DNA of 64,000 nt from Mycolicibacterium lacusdiani. GTDB taxonomy: Bacteria; Actinomycetota; Actinomycetes; Mycobacteriales; Mycobacteriaceae. Every line of letters begins with the position of its first letter. Position 1 is the first letter of the stretch. The position numbers and the translations under genes were made by a program. Shown in pieces: positions 44,563 through 52,386 of the stretch. The DNA is taken from contig NZ_JAKCFC010000006.1 of the NCBI RefSeq assembly GCF_021916785.1, positions 186,001 to 250,000 of the forward strand, written 5' to 3'. The notes beneath the pieces are model-generated. The model worked only from the letters and a program-made list of their open reading frames with translations. It did not search any database and was not told the DNA's origin.

Positions 44563-44629
44563 GGGTTTCACAACGTATCGGAGCTCCCGAAGATGCCCGA
44601 TGTCCGATCGCCCTGCCAAGATGGTCGGC

Positions 44630-46753
44630 ATGCCCAGTCCAGGTTCTGCGGCGCCGACCGAAGGGCTCCTCGACGATCTCGACGAGGAGCAGCGCGAGGC
44701 CGTCCAGGCGCCGCGTGGTCCGGTGTGCGTGCTCGCCGGCGCGGGCACCGGCAAGACCAGGACCATCACGCGACGCATCGCGCACCTGGTCGCCTCCGGC
44801 CACGTCGCGCCCAGCCAGGTCCTGGCCGTCACCTTCACCTCGCGCGCTGCGGGGGAGATGCGCCTGCGGTTGCGATCGCTGGATCAGCAGGCCGGTGGCG
44901 TGGGCACCGGCTCGGTGCAGGCCATGACCTTCCACGCCGCCGCCCGCCGCCAGTTGCAGTACTTCTGGCCGCGTCTGGTCGGCGACACGGGCTGGGAACT
45001 GCTTGACAGCAAGTTCTCGGTCGTCGCCCAGGCCGCCAACCGGGCAGGCATGCAGACCGGGACCGATGACGTCCGCGACCTCGCGGGCGAGATCGAGTGG
45101 GCCAAGTCGTCGCTGATCAGCCCGGAGACCTATCCCGCCGAGGTCGCCAAGGCGGGCCGCGACATCCCGTTCGACGCCGCCAAGGTCGCCGCGGTCTACG
45201 CAGGCTACGAGGCCGCCAAGGCGCGCCGCGAGGGTACGACGCTGTTGGACTTCGACGACCTGCTGCTGCACACGGCCGCCGCGATCGAGAACGACGCGGC
45301 GGTGGCGCAGGAATTCCGCGACCGCTACCGCTGCTTCGTCGTCGACGAGTACCAGGACGTAACGCCACTGCAGCAGCGCGTGCTCGATGCCTGGCTCGGC
45401 GAGCGCGACGACCTGACCGTCGTCGGTGACGCCAACCAGACCATCTACTCGTTCACCGGCGCGACTCCGAACTACCTGCTCGACTTCTCGCGCCGGTTCC
45501 CCGAGGCCACGGTCGTCCGCCTCGAGCGTGACTACCGGTCCACCCCGCAGGTGGTGTCGCTGGCCAACCGCGTCATCGGAGCGGCGCGCGGCCGGATGGC
45601 CGGCAGCCGGCTGCACCTGGTGGGTCAGCGCCCGCCGGGTCCGGAGCCGTCGTTCAGCGAGAACACCGACGAGGTCGCCGAGGCCACCGCGGTGGCGAAG
45701 AGCATCAAGAAGCTGATCGAGGGGGGCACGCCGCCTGCCGAGATCGCGGTCCTCTACCGGATCAACGCCCAGTCCGAGGTGTACGAGGAGGCGCTGACCG
45801 CGGCGGGGGTGGCGTTCCAGGTGCGCGGCGGCGAGGGCTTCTTCAGCAGGCAGGAGATCCGGCAGTCCCTGCTCGCACTGCAGCGAGCGGCCGAGCGGGG
45901 CGCCGACGTGTCCGGCCCCGAGTTGGCGGCGGGCGTGCGCGAACTGCTCGAACCGCTGGGGCTGACGGCCGAGGCGCCTGCGGGCACCCGGGCCCGCGAA
46001 CGCTGGGAGGCACTGACCGCGCTCGCCGAACTCGTCGACGAGGACGTCGCCCAGCGTCCCGAACTCACCCTGCCCGCCCTGGTGACCGAGCTGCGCCAAC
46101 GCGCCGACTCCCGGCATCCACCGGTGGTCCAGGGCGTGACGCTGGCGTCGCTGCACGCCGCGAAGGGCCTGGAGTGGGACGCGGTGTTCCTGGTGGGCCT
46201 GGCCGACGGGACGCTACCCATCTCGCATGCGCTGTCCCACGGCGCCGACAGCGAGGCCGTGGAAGAAGAACGTCGGCTGTTCTACGTCGGAATAACAAGG
46301 GCGCGTGTGCATCTCGCGCTGAGCTGGGCGCTGGCCCGTGCGCCCGGCGGGCGGCAGGGGCGCAAGCCGTCGCGGTTCCTGAACGGCGTCGCACCGCACA
46401 CCGCAGCCGACACCGGCGGTGCCAAGCCGCGTCGGCAGCGCGGCCCCGCCCCGCGGTGCCGGGTCTGCAACGCAGCGCTGTCCACGCCGGCGTCGATCAT
46501 GCTGCGACGGTGCGAGAACTGCCCGTCGGACATCAACGAGGACCTGCTGGCCGAGTTGAAGGACTGGCGCTCGCGCACCGCCAAGGAGATGAGCGTGCCG
46601 GCCTACGTGGTGTTCACCGACAACACGTTGATTGCGATCGCCGAGACCCTGCCGACCGACGATGCGGCGCTCGTCGCGATTCCGGGCATCGGGGCACGCA
46701 AGCTGGAGCAGTTCGGGCCCGACGTCCTGGAGTTGGTCCGCAGCCGTTCGTGA
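44630..46753 (+). CDS. uvrD2: ATP-dependent DNA helicase UvrD2
   Basis: A 707-residue SF1A helicase, essential in M. tuberculosis (Rv3198c). Motifs: AGAGTGKTRT (Walker A), VTFTSRAAGEM, VVDEYQDVTPLQ, GDANQTIYSFTGA, HAAKGLEWD and VGITRARVHL. A tetracysteine linker, CRVCNAAL...CENC near residues 615-640, leads into the C-terminal HRDC domain (TDNTLIAIAETLPTDDAAL). ATG 44630 best matches the M. tuberculosis N-terminus; in-frame ATGs at 44621 and 44600 would add 3 and 10 residues. The whiB7 promoter begins ~45 nt after the stop. Confidence 0.96.
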   Translation: MPSPGSAAPTEGLLDDLDEEQREAVQAPRGPVCVLAGAGTGKTRTITRRIAHLVASGHVAPSQVLAVTFTSRAAGEMRLRLRSLDQQAGGVGTGSVQAMTFHAAARRQLQYFWPRLVGDTGWELLDSKFSVVAQAANRAGMQTGTDDVRDLAGEIEWAKSSLISPETYPAEVAKAGRDIPFDAAKVAAVYAGYEAAKARREGTTLLDFDDLLLHTAAAIENDAAVAQEFRDRYRCFVVDEYQDVTPLQQRVLDAWLGERDDLTVVGDANQTIYSFTGATPNYLLDFSRRFPEATVVRLERDYRSTPQVVSLANRVIGAARGRMAGSRLHLVGQRPPGPEPSFSENTDEVAEATAVAKSIKKLIEGGTPPAEIAVLYRINAQSEVYEEALTAAGVAFQVRGGEGFFSRQEIRQSLLALQRAAERGADVSGPELAAGVRELLEPLGLTAEAPAGTRARERWEALTALAELVDEDVAQRPELTLPALVTELRQRADSRHPPVVQGVTLASLHAAKGLEWDAVFLVGLADGTLPISHALSHGADSEAVEEERRLFYVGITRARVHLALSWALARAPGGRQGRKPSRFLNGVAPHTAADTGGAKPRRQRGPAPRCRVCNAALSTPASIMLRRCENCPSDINEDLLAELKDWRSRTAKEMSVPAYVVFTDNTLIAIAETLPTDDAALVAIPGIGARKLEQFGPDVLELVRSRS

Positions 46754-46796
46754 AACTGCCACGAATCGCAAAGATCACGCCAAAAGTGCTGGTCAG

Positions 46797-46834
46797 AAAA
46801 TCGCTTGTGGCTTTTTCGTGTTAGCGTCTAGCCT
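46797..46834 (+). promoter_or_regulatory. WhiB7-type autoregulated promoter
   Basis: An AT-rich AAAAT (46797-46801) lies directly before a -35 TTGTGG (46805-46810). With an 18-bp spacer the -10 is TAGCCT (46829-46834); TAGCGT at 46822 is an alternative. An AT element just upstream of -35 is the recognised WhiB7-SigA target layout. Confidence 0.75.
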
Positions 46835-46889
46835 CGTAGACGCCTTCACGGGCGCCCCAATGACAGGCATGGAGAGGAGGTCCGGCGAC

Positions 46890-47087
46890 ATGATCAGCAT
46901 TCCATTTACCGGCGTAGTCGCTTCTGGCGGCCTCCTCGGCGTCGCATGGGCCGACCGTACCCACCGGGCCCACCATGCCATTCCGAATGCCGCCGTCGCG
47001 GCCTACGCCGCTGCCGCGCCCGCAATCATGCGCAAGCGCCGCACCGCCGCTGCGACCCTCGCGTCCGTGAATCGGGGCACCTGCTAG
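46890..47087 (+). CDS. Upstream ORF in the whiB7 leader (65 residues)
   Basis: A 65-codon ORF within the whiB7 5' leader, with a strong GGAGAGGAGG Shine-Dalgarno ten bases before ATG 46890. An in-frame ATG at 46860 is less well placed. The peptide starts MISIPFTGVVASGG, is Ala-rich with a HRAHHAIPNAAVAAYAAAAP stretch and a basic MRKRR, and ends at 47087, only 20 nt before the attenuator hairpin. In mycobacteria, slowed translation of a leader peptide relieves transcription attenuation of whiB7; this ORF fits that role. Whether the peptide itself has a function is unknown. Confidence 0.7.
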   Translation: MISIPFTGVVASGGLLGVAWADRTHRAHHAIPNAAVAAYAAAAPAIMRKRRTAAATLASVNRGTC

Positions 47088-47107
47088 GACAGCTCACGAC
47101 ACGCCTC

Positions 47108-47145
47108 ATGGCCACGGACCCGACATCGGATCCGTGGCCATTTTC
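47108..47145 (+). terminator. Attenuator hairpin in the whiB7 leader
   Basis: ATGGCCACGGA (47108-47118) pairs perfectly with TCCGTGGCCAT (47131-47141) and is followed by TTTTC. It lies between the uORF stop and the whiB7 Shine-Dalgarno, so it should terminate whiB7 transcription unless ribosomes stall upstream. Confidence 0.85.
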
Positions 47146-47225
47146 ATCGGGAGAGCCCGAGAACCTGGTCGAAGGATCCATCTAAGACAGATGACCGAGC
47201 AACACGACCAGGAAGCAGGAGAGAC

Positions 47226-47501
47226 ATGTCGGACCGGACATGCCGCGAGAGGCTGACGGTGCCCTGTCACGAGGAATCGCCGGATCTGTGGTTCGCCGAG
47301 AGCCCCACGGAGCTGGAGCGCGCGAAGGAACTGTGCGCGGATTGCCCGATCCGCCGCGAGTGCCTGGACTCCGCGCTGGAACGTCAAGAGCCGTGGGGGG
47401 TCTGGGGTGGAGAGATCCTCGACCGCGGAACCATCGTGGCGCGCAAGCGGCCACGTGGTCGCCCCCGCAAGAACCCGCAGCCGAGCCCTGCGGCAGCATG
47501 A
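47226..47501 (+). CDS. whiB7: Antibiotic-resistance regulator WhiB7
   Basis: A 91-residue Wbl activator that with SigA induces intrinsic resistance genes (efflux pumps, erm, eis and similar). The 4Fe-4S ligands are C14, C37, C40 and C46 (CADCPIRREC), followed by the GVWGGE turn (58-63) and the AT-hook RGRPRK (77-82) that reads AT-rich DNA upstream of -35 elements. ATG 47226 has CAGGAGAG upstream. The leader carries a WhiB7-type promoter, a uORF and an attenuator. A strong terminator follows. Equivalent to Rv3197A. Confidence 0.97.
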   Translation: MSDRTCRERLTVPCHEESPDLWFAESPTELERAKELCADCPIRRECLDSALERQEPWGVWGGEILDRGTIVARKRPRGRPRKNPQPSPAAA

Positions 47502-47503
47502 GG

Positions 47504-47538
47504 CGAGGCCGCCCGGCGTGATCCGCTGGGCGGCCTCG
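47504..47538. terminator. Terminator between whiB7 and the ABC1 kinase gene
   Basis: CGAGGCCGCCC (47504-47514) pairs perfectly with GGGCGGCCTCG (47528-47538) around a 13-nt loop. Genes on both sides converge here. Confidence 0.8.
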
Positions 47539-47560
47539 TCGTGCTCAGCCGAGTGCCGGG

Positions 47561-48871
47561 TCAGTCGGCGAAGCCCGGAATCAGTTCCGTCGCAAGCGCT
47601 CTGGTGGGGATGTGCGCGTCGAGCTGACACGAGATCGCGACGTTGGAGGCGATGACCCGCATCGGGATCGCGAGCTTGGCCGGGATGTCCATCTGACGCG
47701 CGGTCTTGATCTGGTCGACCGAGAGGTCCATGTTCCTGGCGGCCATCTTCTGCAGCCACTTGCGGGTGTAGTGGAAGACCTCGACCTCGAGCGGTTCGAC
47801 GTACTGGCGCAGCATGTCGTCGAGTTCGCGGGTCGACACCTGCTCGCCCTGCTGGATGAAACCCAGCCGCTCCATCGCGGGAAGTAGGTGGTCGTAGTCC
47901 TTTTCGAGTGAATAGCGCACCACGCGACCGAGTTCGACGGGGATGCCGCCCGGCAGCGGCGCCACGGCACCGAAGTCCAGGACGCCCATCTTGCCCTCGG
48001 GCAGCAGCATGAAGTTCCCGGGATGCGCGTCGCCGTGCATCATCTCGAGCCGCCGCGGCGCGTCGTAGGTGAGTTCGAAGAGCCGCGTGCCCATCAAGTC
48101 GCGCTGCTCGGCAGTGCCCTCGCGGATGATCTTCGCCATCGGGATGCCTTCCATCCACTCGGCGACGACCACCTTGGGGGCGCTCGCGACGATGGCGGGC
48201 ACCACGAAGTGCGGGTGGTCGCGGTAGGCCTTGGCGAACGCCCGCTGATTGTCGGCTTCGAGCCGGTAGTCCAGTTCCATCTCGGTGCGCTCGATCAGTT
48301 CGTCGACCACGCCCTGCACATCGGCACCGGGGGACAGCTGCTTGAACACCGAGACCATGCGCTTCATGGTCTTGAGGTCGGCGCGCAGCGCTTCGTCGGC
48401 ACCGGGGTACTGGATCTTCACGGCGACCACGCGGCCGTCGGCCCACACCGCCTTGTGCACCTGACCGATGCTGGCCGAGGCGATCGGTGCGTCGTCGAAC
48501 GACTGGAAGCGTTGCCGCCACTTGGTGCCCAGCTGTGCGTTGAGCACGCGGTGCACCTTCTCGGCGGGCAGGGGCGGTGCGTCCTTCTGCAGCTTGGTCA
48601 GCGCTTCGCGATACGGCTCGCCGAACTGCTCGGGGACGGCGGCCTCCATCACCGACAGCGCCTGGCCCACCTTCATTGCGCCGCCCTTGAGTTCGCCGAG
48701 AACGGTGAACAGCTGATTGGCGGCCTTCTCCATGAGCTCGGCGTTGACCTCGTCCCGCGACGAGCCGGTGAGTCGCTTGCCGAAGCCGAGCGCAGCACGT
48801 CCGGCGAACCCGACGGGAAGCGAAGCCAACTTCGCGTTGCGCGCTGCCCGACCACGCTTGATGTCTGCCAC
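47561..48871 (-). CDS. ABC1/UbiB-family atypical kinase (Rv3197-like)
   Basis: A 436-residue ABC1/ADCK-type protein. The Ala-rich nucleotide loop region is ASASIGQVHKA, the invariant Lys is in VAVKIQYPGADEA, the KxGQ motif is MKVGQAL, the catalytic loop is HGDAHPGNFML and the metal-binding DFG is in VLDFGAV. Other members act in quinone biosynthesis or as ATPases; Rv3197 has been reported to contribute to macrolide tolerance. GTG 48871 was selected; 48874 and 48886 are alternatives. It lies 3' to 3' with whiB7 and directly downstream of the TOMM/E1-like gene. Confidence 0.93.
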   Translation of the reverse strand: MADIKRGRAARNAKLASLPVGFAGRAALGFGKRLTGSSRDEVNAELMEKAANQLFTVLGELKGGAMKVGQALSVMEAAVPEQFGEPYREALTKLQKDAPPLPAEKVHRVLNAQLGTKWRQRFQSFDDAPIASASIGQVHKAVWADGRVVAVKIQYPGADEALRADLKTMKRMVSVFKQLSPGADVQGVVDELIERTEMELDYRLEADNQRAFAKAYRDHPHFVVPAIVASAPKVVVAEWMEGIPMAKIIREGTAEQRDLMGTRLFELTYDAPRRLEMMHGDAHPGNFMLLPEGKMGVLDFGAVAPLPGGIPVELGRVVRYSLEKDYDHLLPAMERLGFIQQGEQVSTRELDDMLRQYVEPLEVEVFHYTRKWLQKMAARNMDLSVDQIKTARQMDIPAKLAIPMRVIASNVAISCQLDAHIPTRALATELIPGFAD

Positions 48872-48944
48872 CACTCCATCATCCACGACTGCGCCACACC
48901 GGTTCCTGTGACGTCCCGAACACCGCGGGAAGTGGCAGCAACCG

Positions 48945-49787
48945 TCAGCAACCGCACCGTGGATGGCGCGACCAGCGTCGGCTGATCGTCGATCCGGTGT
49001 GCACGTCGAACTCGAGCGTGGTGTCCAGGGTGGGCGGTGGTGCGTCGCGCAAACCGGGACCGCCGCAACCCTGCACGGCCTTGACGACGCGCTCGACCTG
49101 ATCGAGCGCGAGTGCGGCGGTGGCCAGCACCGTGGCGCGGTCGGCGTTGCCGACGGTGCGGCGCAACTGCGCGGCGACCGCAGGCCAGGCGGCGTCGCGG
49201 TCGCTGCGGTGGAGGTCTGCGCACCGCAGGCAGCTGGTTTGGCCCGGCACCACCAGCGGGCCGACGAGTCCGGTGCCGTCGCGCACCCGGACCTGTAGGT
49301 GCGGCACACCCGCGTCGTGCAGGTCGTGCACCACCTGCGGGTCGGTGACGAGGTAGTCCGAGAGCACCACCAGGTCGGTGTTGCGCGGGTTCACGCCGGC
49401 GTGGCTGAGCCTGCTGATTGCGATCCGGTTGCCCGAGCACCGCAGCGCACCGGTCAGCAGGTCCGACAGCGGACCGCGGCCGTGCACCCGCACCGAGGCC
49501 GACCGGGTACGGGGAACGTCGATGCTCAGGACCTTCGATCGGGTGAGGCACTCGACGAGTTCGGCCGCCGCTGCGGCGTCGTGGGCGCCGCGGTTGAGCA
49601 GCAGCGAGGTGAAGACGGGCAGCGTCATTCCCGATTGCAGCGCCCGGAGCAGATCGGCGAGCGCGTCAGGCGTCAGCCCGGCGGGCGGGGTGACGAGTAC
49701 GGCGCGGCGCGGATCCCAGCCCACCTGCACGGTGTCGTCGGGCCGCATCAGCACCGGCATCGCCGGGTCCAGCGTGTAGCGGGTCAC
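48945..49787 (-). CDS. E1-like/TOMM cyclodehydratase-type protein (Rv3196-like)
   Basis: A 280-residue protein resembling the E1-superfamily 'bacteriocin biosynthesis cyclodehydratase' domain. The N-terminal part (DPAMPVLMRPDDTVQVGWDP) is the winged-helix/RRE-like start of such proteins. A Rossmann-type core (TDLVVLSDYLVTDPQVVHDL) follows. Four cysteines, C-L-R-C in TSCLRCADLHR and C-G-C at the very C-terminus (HPRCGC), fit a structural zinc site. There is no YcaO partner or precursor peptide in the window. GTG 49787 was used; TTG 49799 adds four residues. Function unknown; probably cotranscribed with the metallopeptidase gene. Confidence 0.8.
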   Translation of the reverse strand: MTRYTLDPAMPVLMRPDDTVQVGWDPRRAVLVTPPAGLTPDALADLLRALQSGMTLPVFTSLLLNRGAHDAAAAAELVECLTRSKVLSIDVPRTRSASVRVHGRGPLSDLLTGALRCSGNRIAISRLSHAGVNPRNTDLVVLSDYLVTDPQVVHDLHDAGVPHLQVRVRDGTGLVGPLVVPGQTSCLRCADLHRSDRDAAWPAVAAQLRRTVGNADRATVLATAALALDQVERVVKAVQGCGGPGLRDAPPPTLDTTLEFDVHTGSTISRRWSRHPRCGC

Positions 49788-49822
49788 GCGCCGACTCAAT
49801 CACGGTCGGCGGATGTGGCGCT

Positions 49823-51187
49823 CTAGTTATCCACAGGGGGACGGCCGGGGTCGTCGCCGCCGTTGGCGTCCCTCTCGAGGTCGGCGATCGCCTGGTCCAT
49901 GCCGTCGGTGTCGCCGCCGATCATCCGGTCGATGAATCCGGCGGGCTCGTCGAGGTCGCCGGCCGAGGGCAGCAGGTCGGGGTGCTGCCAGACGCCGTCG
50001 CGGGCATCGGCGCCGATTGCGTCGGTCAGCTTCTCCCACAGGGCGGCCGCCTCGCGCAGCTTGCGCGGGCGCAGTTCCAGGCCGACCAGCGTGGCGAAGG
50101 TCTGCTCGGCGGGCCCACCGGTCGCACGGCGCCGCCGCAGCGTCTCGCTCAGCGCCGACGTCCCTGGGATGCGGTCGCCGAGAGCGGCGGTGACGACGGT
50201 CTGCACCCAGCCCTCGATCAGGGCCAGCAGGGTTTCGAGCCGTTCGAGCGCGGCGGTCTGCTCGGGGGTGGCCTGGGGTTCGAACATGCCCTGGCTGAGC
50301 AGCTGCTCCATCTTCGCCGGGTCGGTCAACGCCGACGGGTCGATGCCGCGGGCGAGTTCCTCGATGCCGCTGGAGTCGACCTTCATGCCCCTGGCGAACG
50401 CCTCGACGGCGCTCATCAGCTGGCTGGACAGCCACGGCACGTGGGAGAAGAGGCGGTGGTGGGCGGCCTCGCGCGCGGCGAGGAACGTCATGATCTCGCT
50501 GCGGGGCTGCTCGAGTCCCTCGGCGAGGGCTTCGATGGCGTCGGGCATCAGCGCGGCGACCCCCTTGGGTCCCAGGGGCAGGCCGATGTCGGTGGAGGTC
50601 AGCACCTCCTTGGACAGCGTGCCCAGCGCCTGGCCCAGCTGCGAGCCGAAGGCCATGCCGCCCATCTGCTGCATCATCGCCATCAGAGGGCCGGCCATCG
50701 CGCGGGCTTCCTCGGGGAGCGCCGAGGTCCACACCGACGACATCTGCTCGGCCACCGGGTCGCACAGCCGCTTCCAGGTGTCGAGGGTGTTGTCGATCCA
50801 GTCGCTCGGCGTCCACGCCGCCGTCCTGGTCGTGCCGGCGGGCAGCGGCGTCACGCCGTCCAGCCACGTCTCGGCGAGCCGCACGGCGTCGGCGATGGCC
50901 GACGTGGTCTGTTCGGGGACGGGCTTGACGAAGCCGATCGAGCTGGACGCCAGCTGGCGCGCCAGGTCGTAGTTCACGGGCCCGGTCTGCTTGCCGCTGC
51001 CCATGTTGCCTGCGCCGCTGAACATCTCGCCCAGCTTGGAGAAGATCTGGCCGAGGTCACCCATGTCGAACCCACCGCCGCCGAAGCCGAACGGGTCGGA
51101 TCCGGGCGGACCGGAATTGGGGTCCTTCTTGGACTTGTCGCGGTCGGGGTCGTCTCCGGAGGAGAAGCCGAAGGGCAGGTCGGACAT
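49823..51187 (-). CDS. Zincin-like zinc-dependent metalloprotease family protein (Rv3195-like)
   Basis: A 454-residue actinobacterial protein of the DUF2342 'putative hydrolase' family, predicted to have a zincin fold. The first ~70 residues are Gly/Asp/Met-rich. The helical core contains LAAREAAHHRLFSHVPWL, the modified HExxH-type segment of the family. Other conserved stretches are MMQQMGGMAFGSQLGQALG and LETLLALIEGWVQTVV. ATG 51187 is the start, facing the divergent PDZ protease gene (~90 nt). Activity has not been inferred from sequence with certainty. Confidence 0.85.
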   Translation of the reverse strand: MSDLPFGFSSGDDPDRDKSKKDPNSGPPGSDPFGFGGGGFDMGDLGQIFSKLGEMFSGAGNMGSGKQTGPVNYDLARQLASSSIGFVKPVPEQTTSAIADAVRLAETWLDGVTPLPAGTTRTAAWTPSDWIDNTLDTWKRLCDPVAEQMSSVWTSALPEEARAMAGPLMAMMQQMGGMAFGSQLGQALGTLSKEVLTSTDIGLPLGPKGVAALMPDAIEALAEGLEQPRSEIMTFLAAREAAHHRLFSHVPWLSSQLMSAVEAFARGMKVDSSGIEELARGIDPSALTDPAKMEQLLSQGMFEPQATPEQTAALERLETLLALIEGWVQTVVTAALGDRIPGTSALSETLRRRRATGGPAEQTFATLVGLELRPRKLREAAALWEKLTDAIGADARDGVWQHPDLLPSAGDLDEPAGFIDRMIGGDTDGMDQAIADLERDANGGDDPGRPPVDN

Positions 51188-51275
51188 GCTTCAACGGTAC
51201 TCACCTCAGGCGTTCACCGTGGGTCGGCGGGTCACGCTGAGAGCTAAGCCGACCCGGAGCCCTACTGTGGGCGGC

Positions 51276-52298
51276 GTGAACAGGCGGATTCTGACCCTGC
51301 TGGTGGCGTTGGTACCCATCGTGGCGTTCGGCCTACTGCTCTCGGCGGTCACCGTGCCGTTCGTGGGGCTGGGTCCGGGACCGACGTTCGACACCCTCGG
51401 CGAGGTGGAGGGCAAGGAGGTCGTCGACATCGAGGGCACCGAGGTGCACCCCACGACGGGTCACCTCAACATGACCACCGTCGCCCAGAGTGACGGCATC
51501 ACGCTTGGCCAGGCCCTTGCACTATGGATCTCCGGGCGCGACCAGCTCGTCCCGAGGGCGCTGGTCTACCCGCCCGACAAGTCCAAGGACGAGATCGACG
51601 AGTCCAACACCAAGGACTTCAAGCGGTCCGAGGACAGCGCCGAGTACGCCGCGTTGGCGTACCTGAAGTACCCGAAGTCGGTGACGGTCGAATCGGTGAC
51701 CGAACCCGGCCCGTCGGCGGGCAAGCTCGAGGACGGCGACGCCATCGACATGGTGAACGACAAGCCGGTGGCGAGCCTCGAAGAGTTCACCGCGATGCTC
51801 AAGACCACGAAGCCGGGCGACCAGCTCGTCGTCGACTACCGCCGCAAGGGCGGTGACCTGGGGACCACGACGATCACGCTCGGCGACAATCCCGACCGCG
51901 ATTACGGATTCCTCGGCGTCGGCGTGCTGGAGGCGCCGTGGGCCGACTTCACCATCGACTTCAACCTGGCCAACGTCGGCGGACCGTCGGCCGGGCTGAT
52001 GTTCAGCCTCGCCGTGGTGGACAAGCTGACCACCGGCGACGTCAACGGCGGGAAGTTCGTCGCGGGCACCGGCACGATCGACGACGCGGGCAAGGTCGGG
52101 CCGATCGGCGGCATCACCCACAAGATGGTCGCGGCGCGCGAGGCGGGTGCAACGGTGTTCCTGGTGCCCGCGGAGAACTGCGTGGAGGCGAACACCGGGG
52201 ACACCGACGGCCTGACCTTGCTCAAGGTGGACACGCTCGCCACAGCGGTGGAGTCGTTGAAGACCTATTCCGCCGGTGGCGAAGCTCCCGGTTGCTGA
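51276..52298 (+). CDS. PDZ-domain Lon-like (S16) membrane protease (Rv3194c-like, YlbL family)
   Basis: A 340-residue protein with an N-terminal signal-anchor (ILTLLVALVPIVAFGLLLSAV), a PDZ domain around residues 130-200 (SAGKLEDGDAIDMVNDKPV), and a C-terminal Lon-type proteolytic domain with catalytic Ser238 (GGPSAGLMF) and Lys283 (GGITHKMVAA). No ATPase domain is present, so it is an ATP-independent, surface-facing member. GTG 51276 gives exactly the M. tuberculosis length. It is divergent from the zinc metallopeptidase gene and precedes the UPF0182 gene by ~90 nt. Confidence 0.94.
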   Translation: MNRRILTLLVALVPIVAFGLLLSAVTVPFVGLGPGPTFDTLGEVEGKEVVDIEGTEVHPTTGHLNMTTVAQSDGITLGQALALWISGRDQLVPRALVYPPDKSKDEIDESNTKDFKRSEDSAEYAALAYLKYPKSVTVESVTEPGPSAGKLEDGDAIDMVNDKPVASLEEFTAMLKTTKPGDQLVVDYRRKGGDLGTTTITLGDNPDRDYGFLGVGVLEAPWADFTIDFNLANVGGPSAGLMFSLAVVDKLTTGDVNGGKFVAGTGTIDDAGKVGPIGGITHKMVAAREAGATVFLVPAENCVEANTGDTDGLTLLKVDTLATAVESLKTYSAGGEAPGC

Positions 52299-52386
52299 GA
52301 GATCTCTTGGGGCCTGGTGCGTAGAGTTGGGGCACGTCGACTCGTCGACGTCACCGAAGAACGAGCACTCAGACTGGAGTTGACGA

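Noticed and set aside
44321..44629. Extended N-terminus for UvrD2
   Set aside because: It runs antisense through mrx1, and the helicase family starts near 44630.
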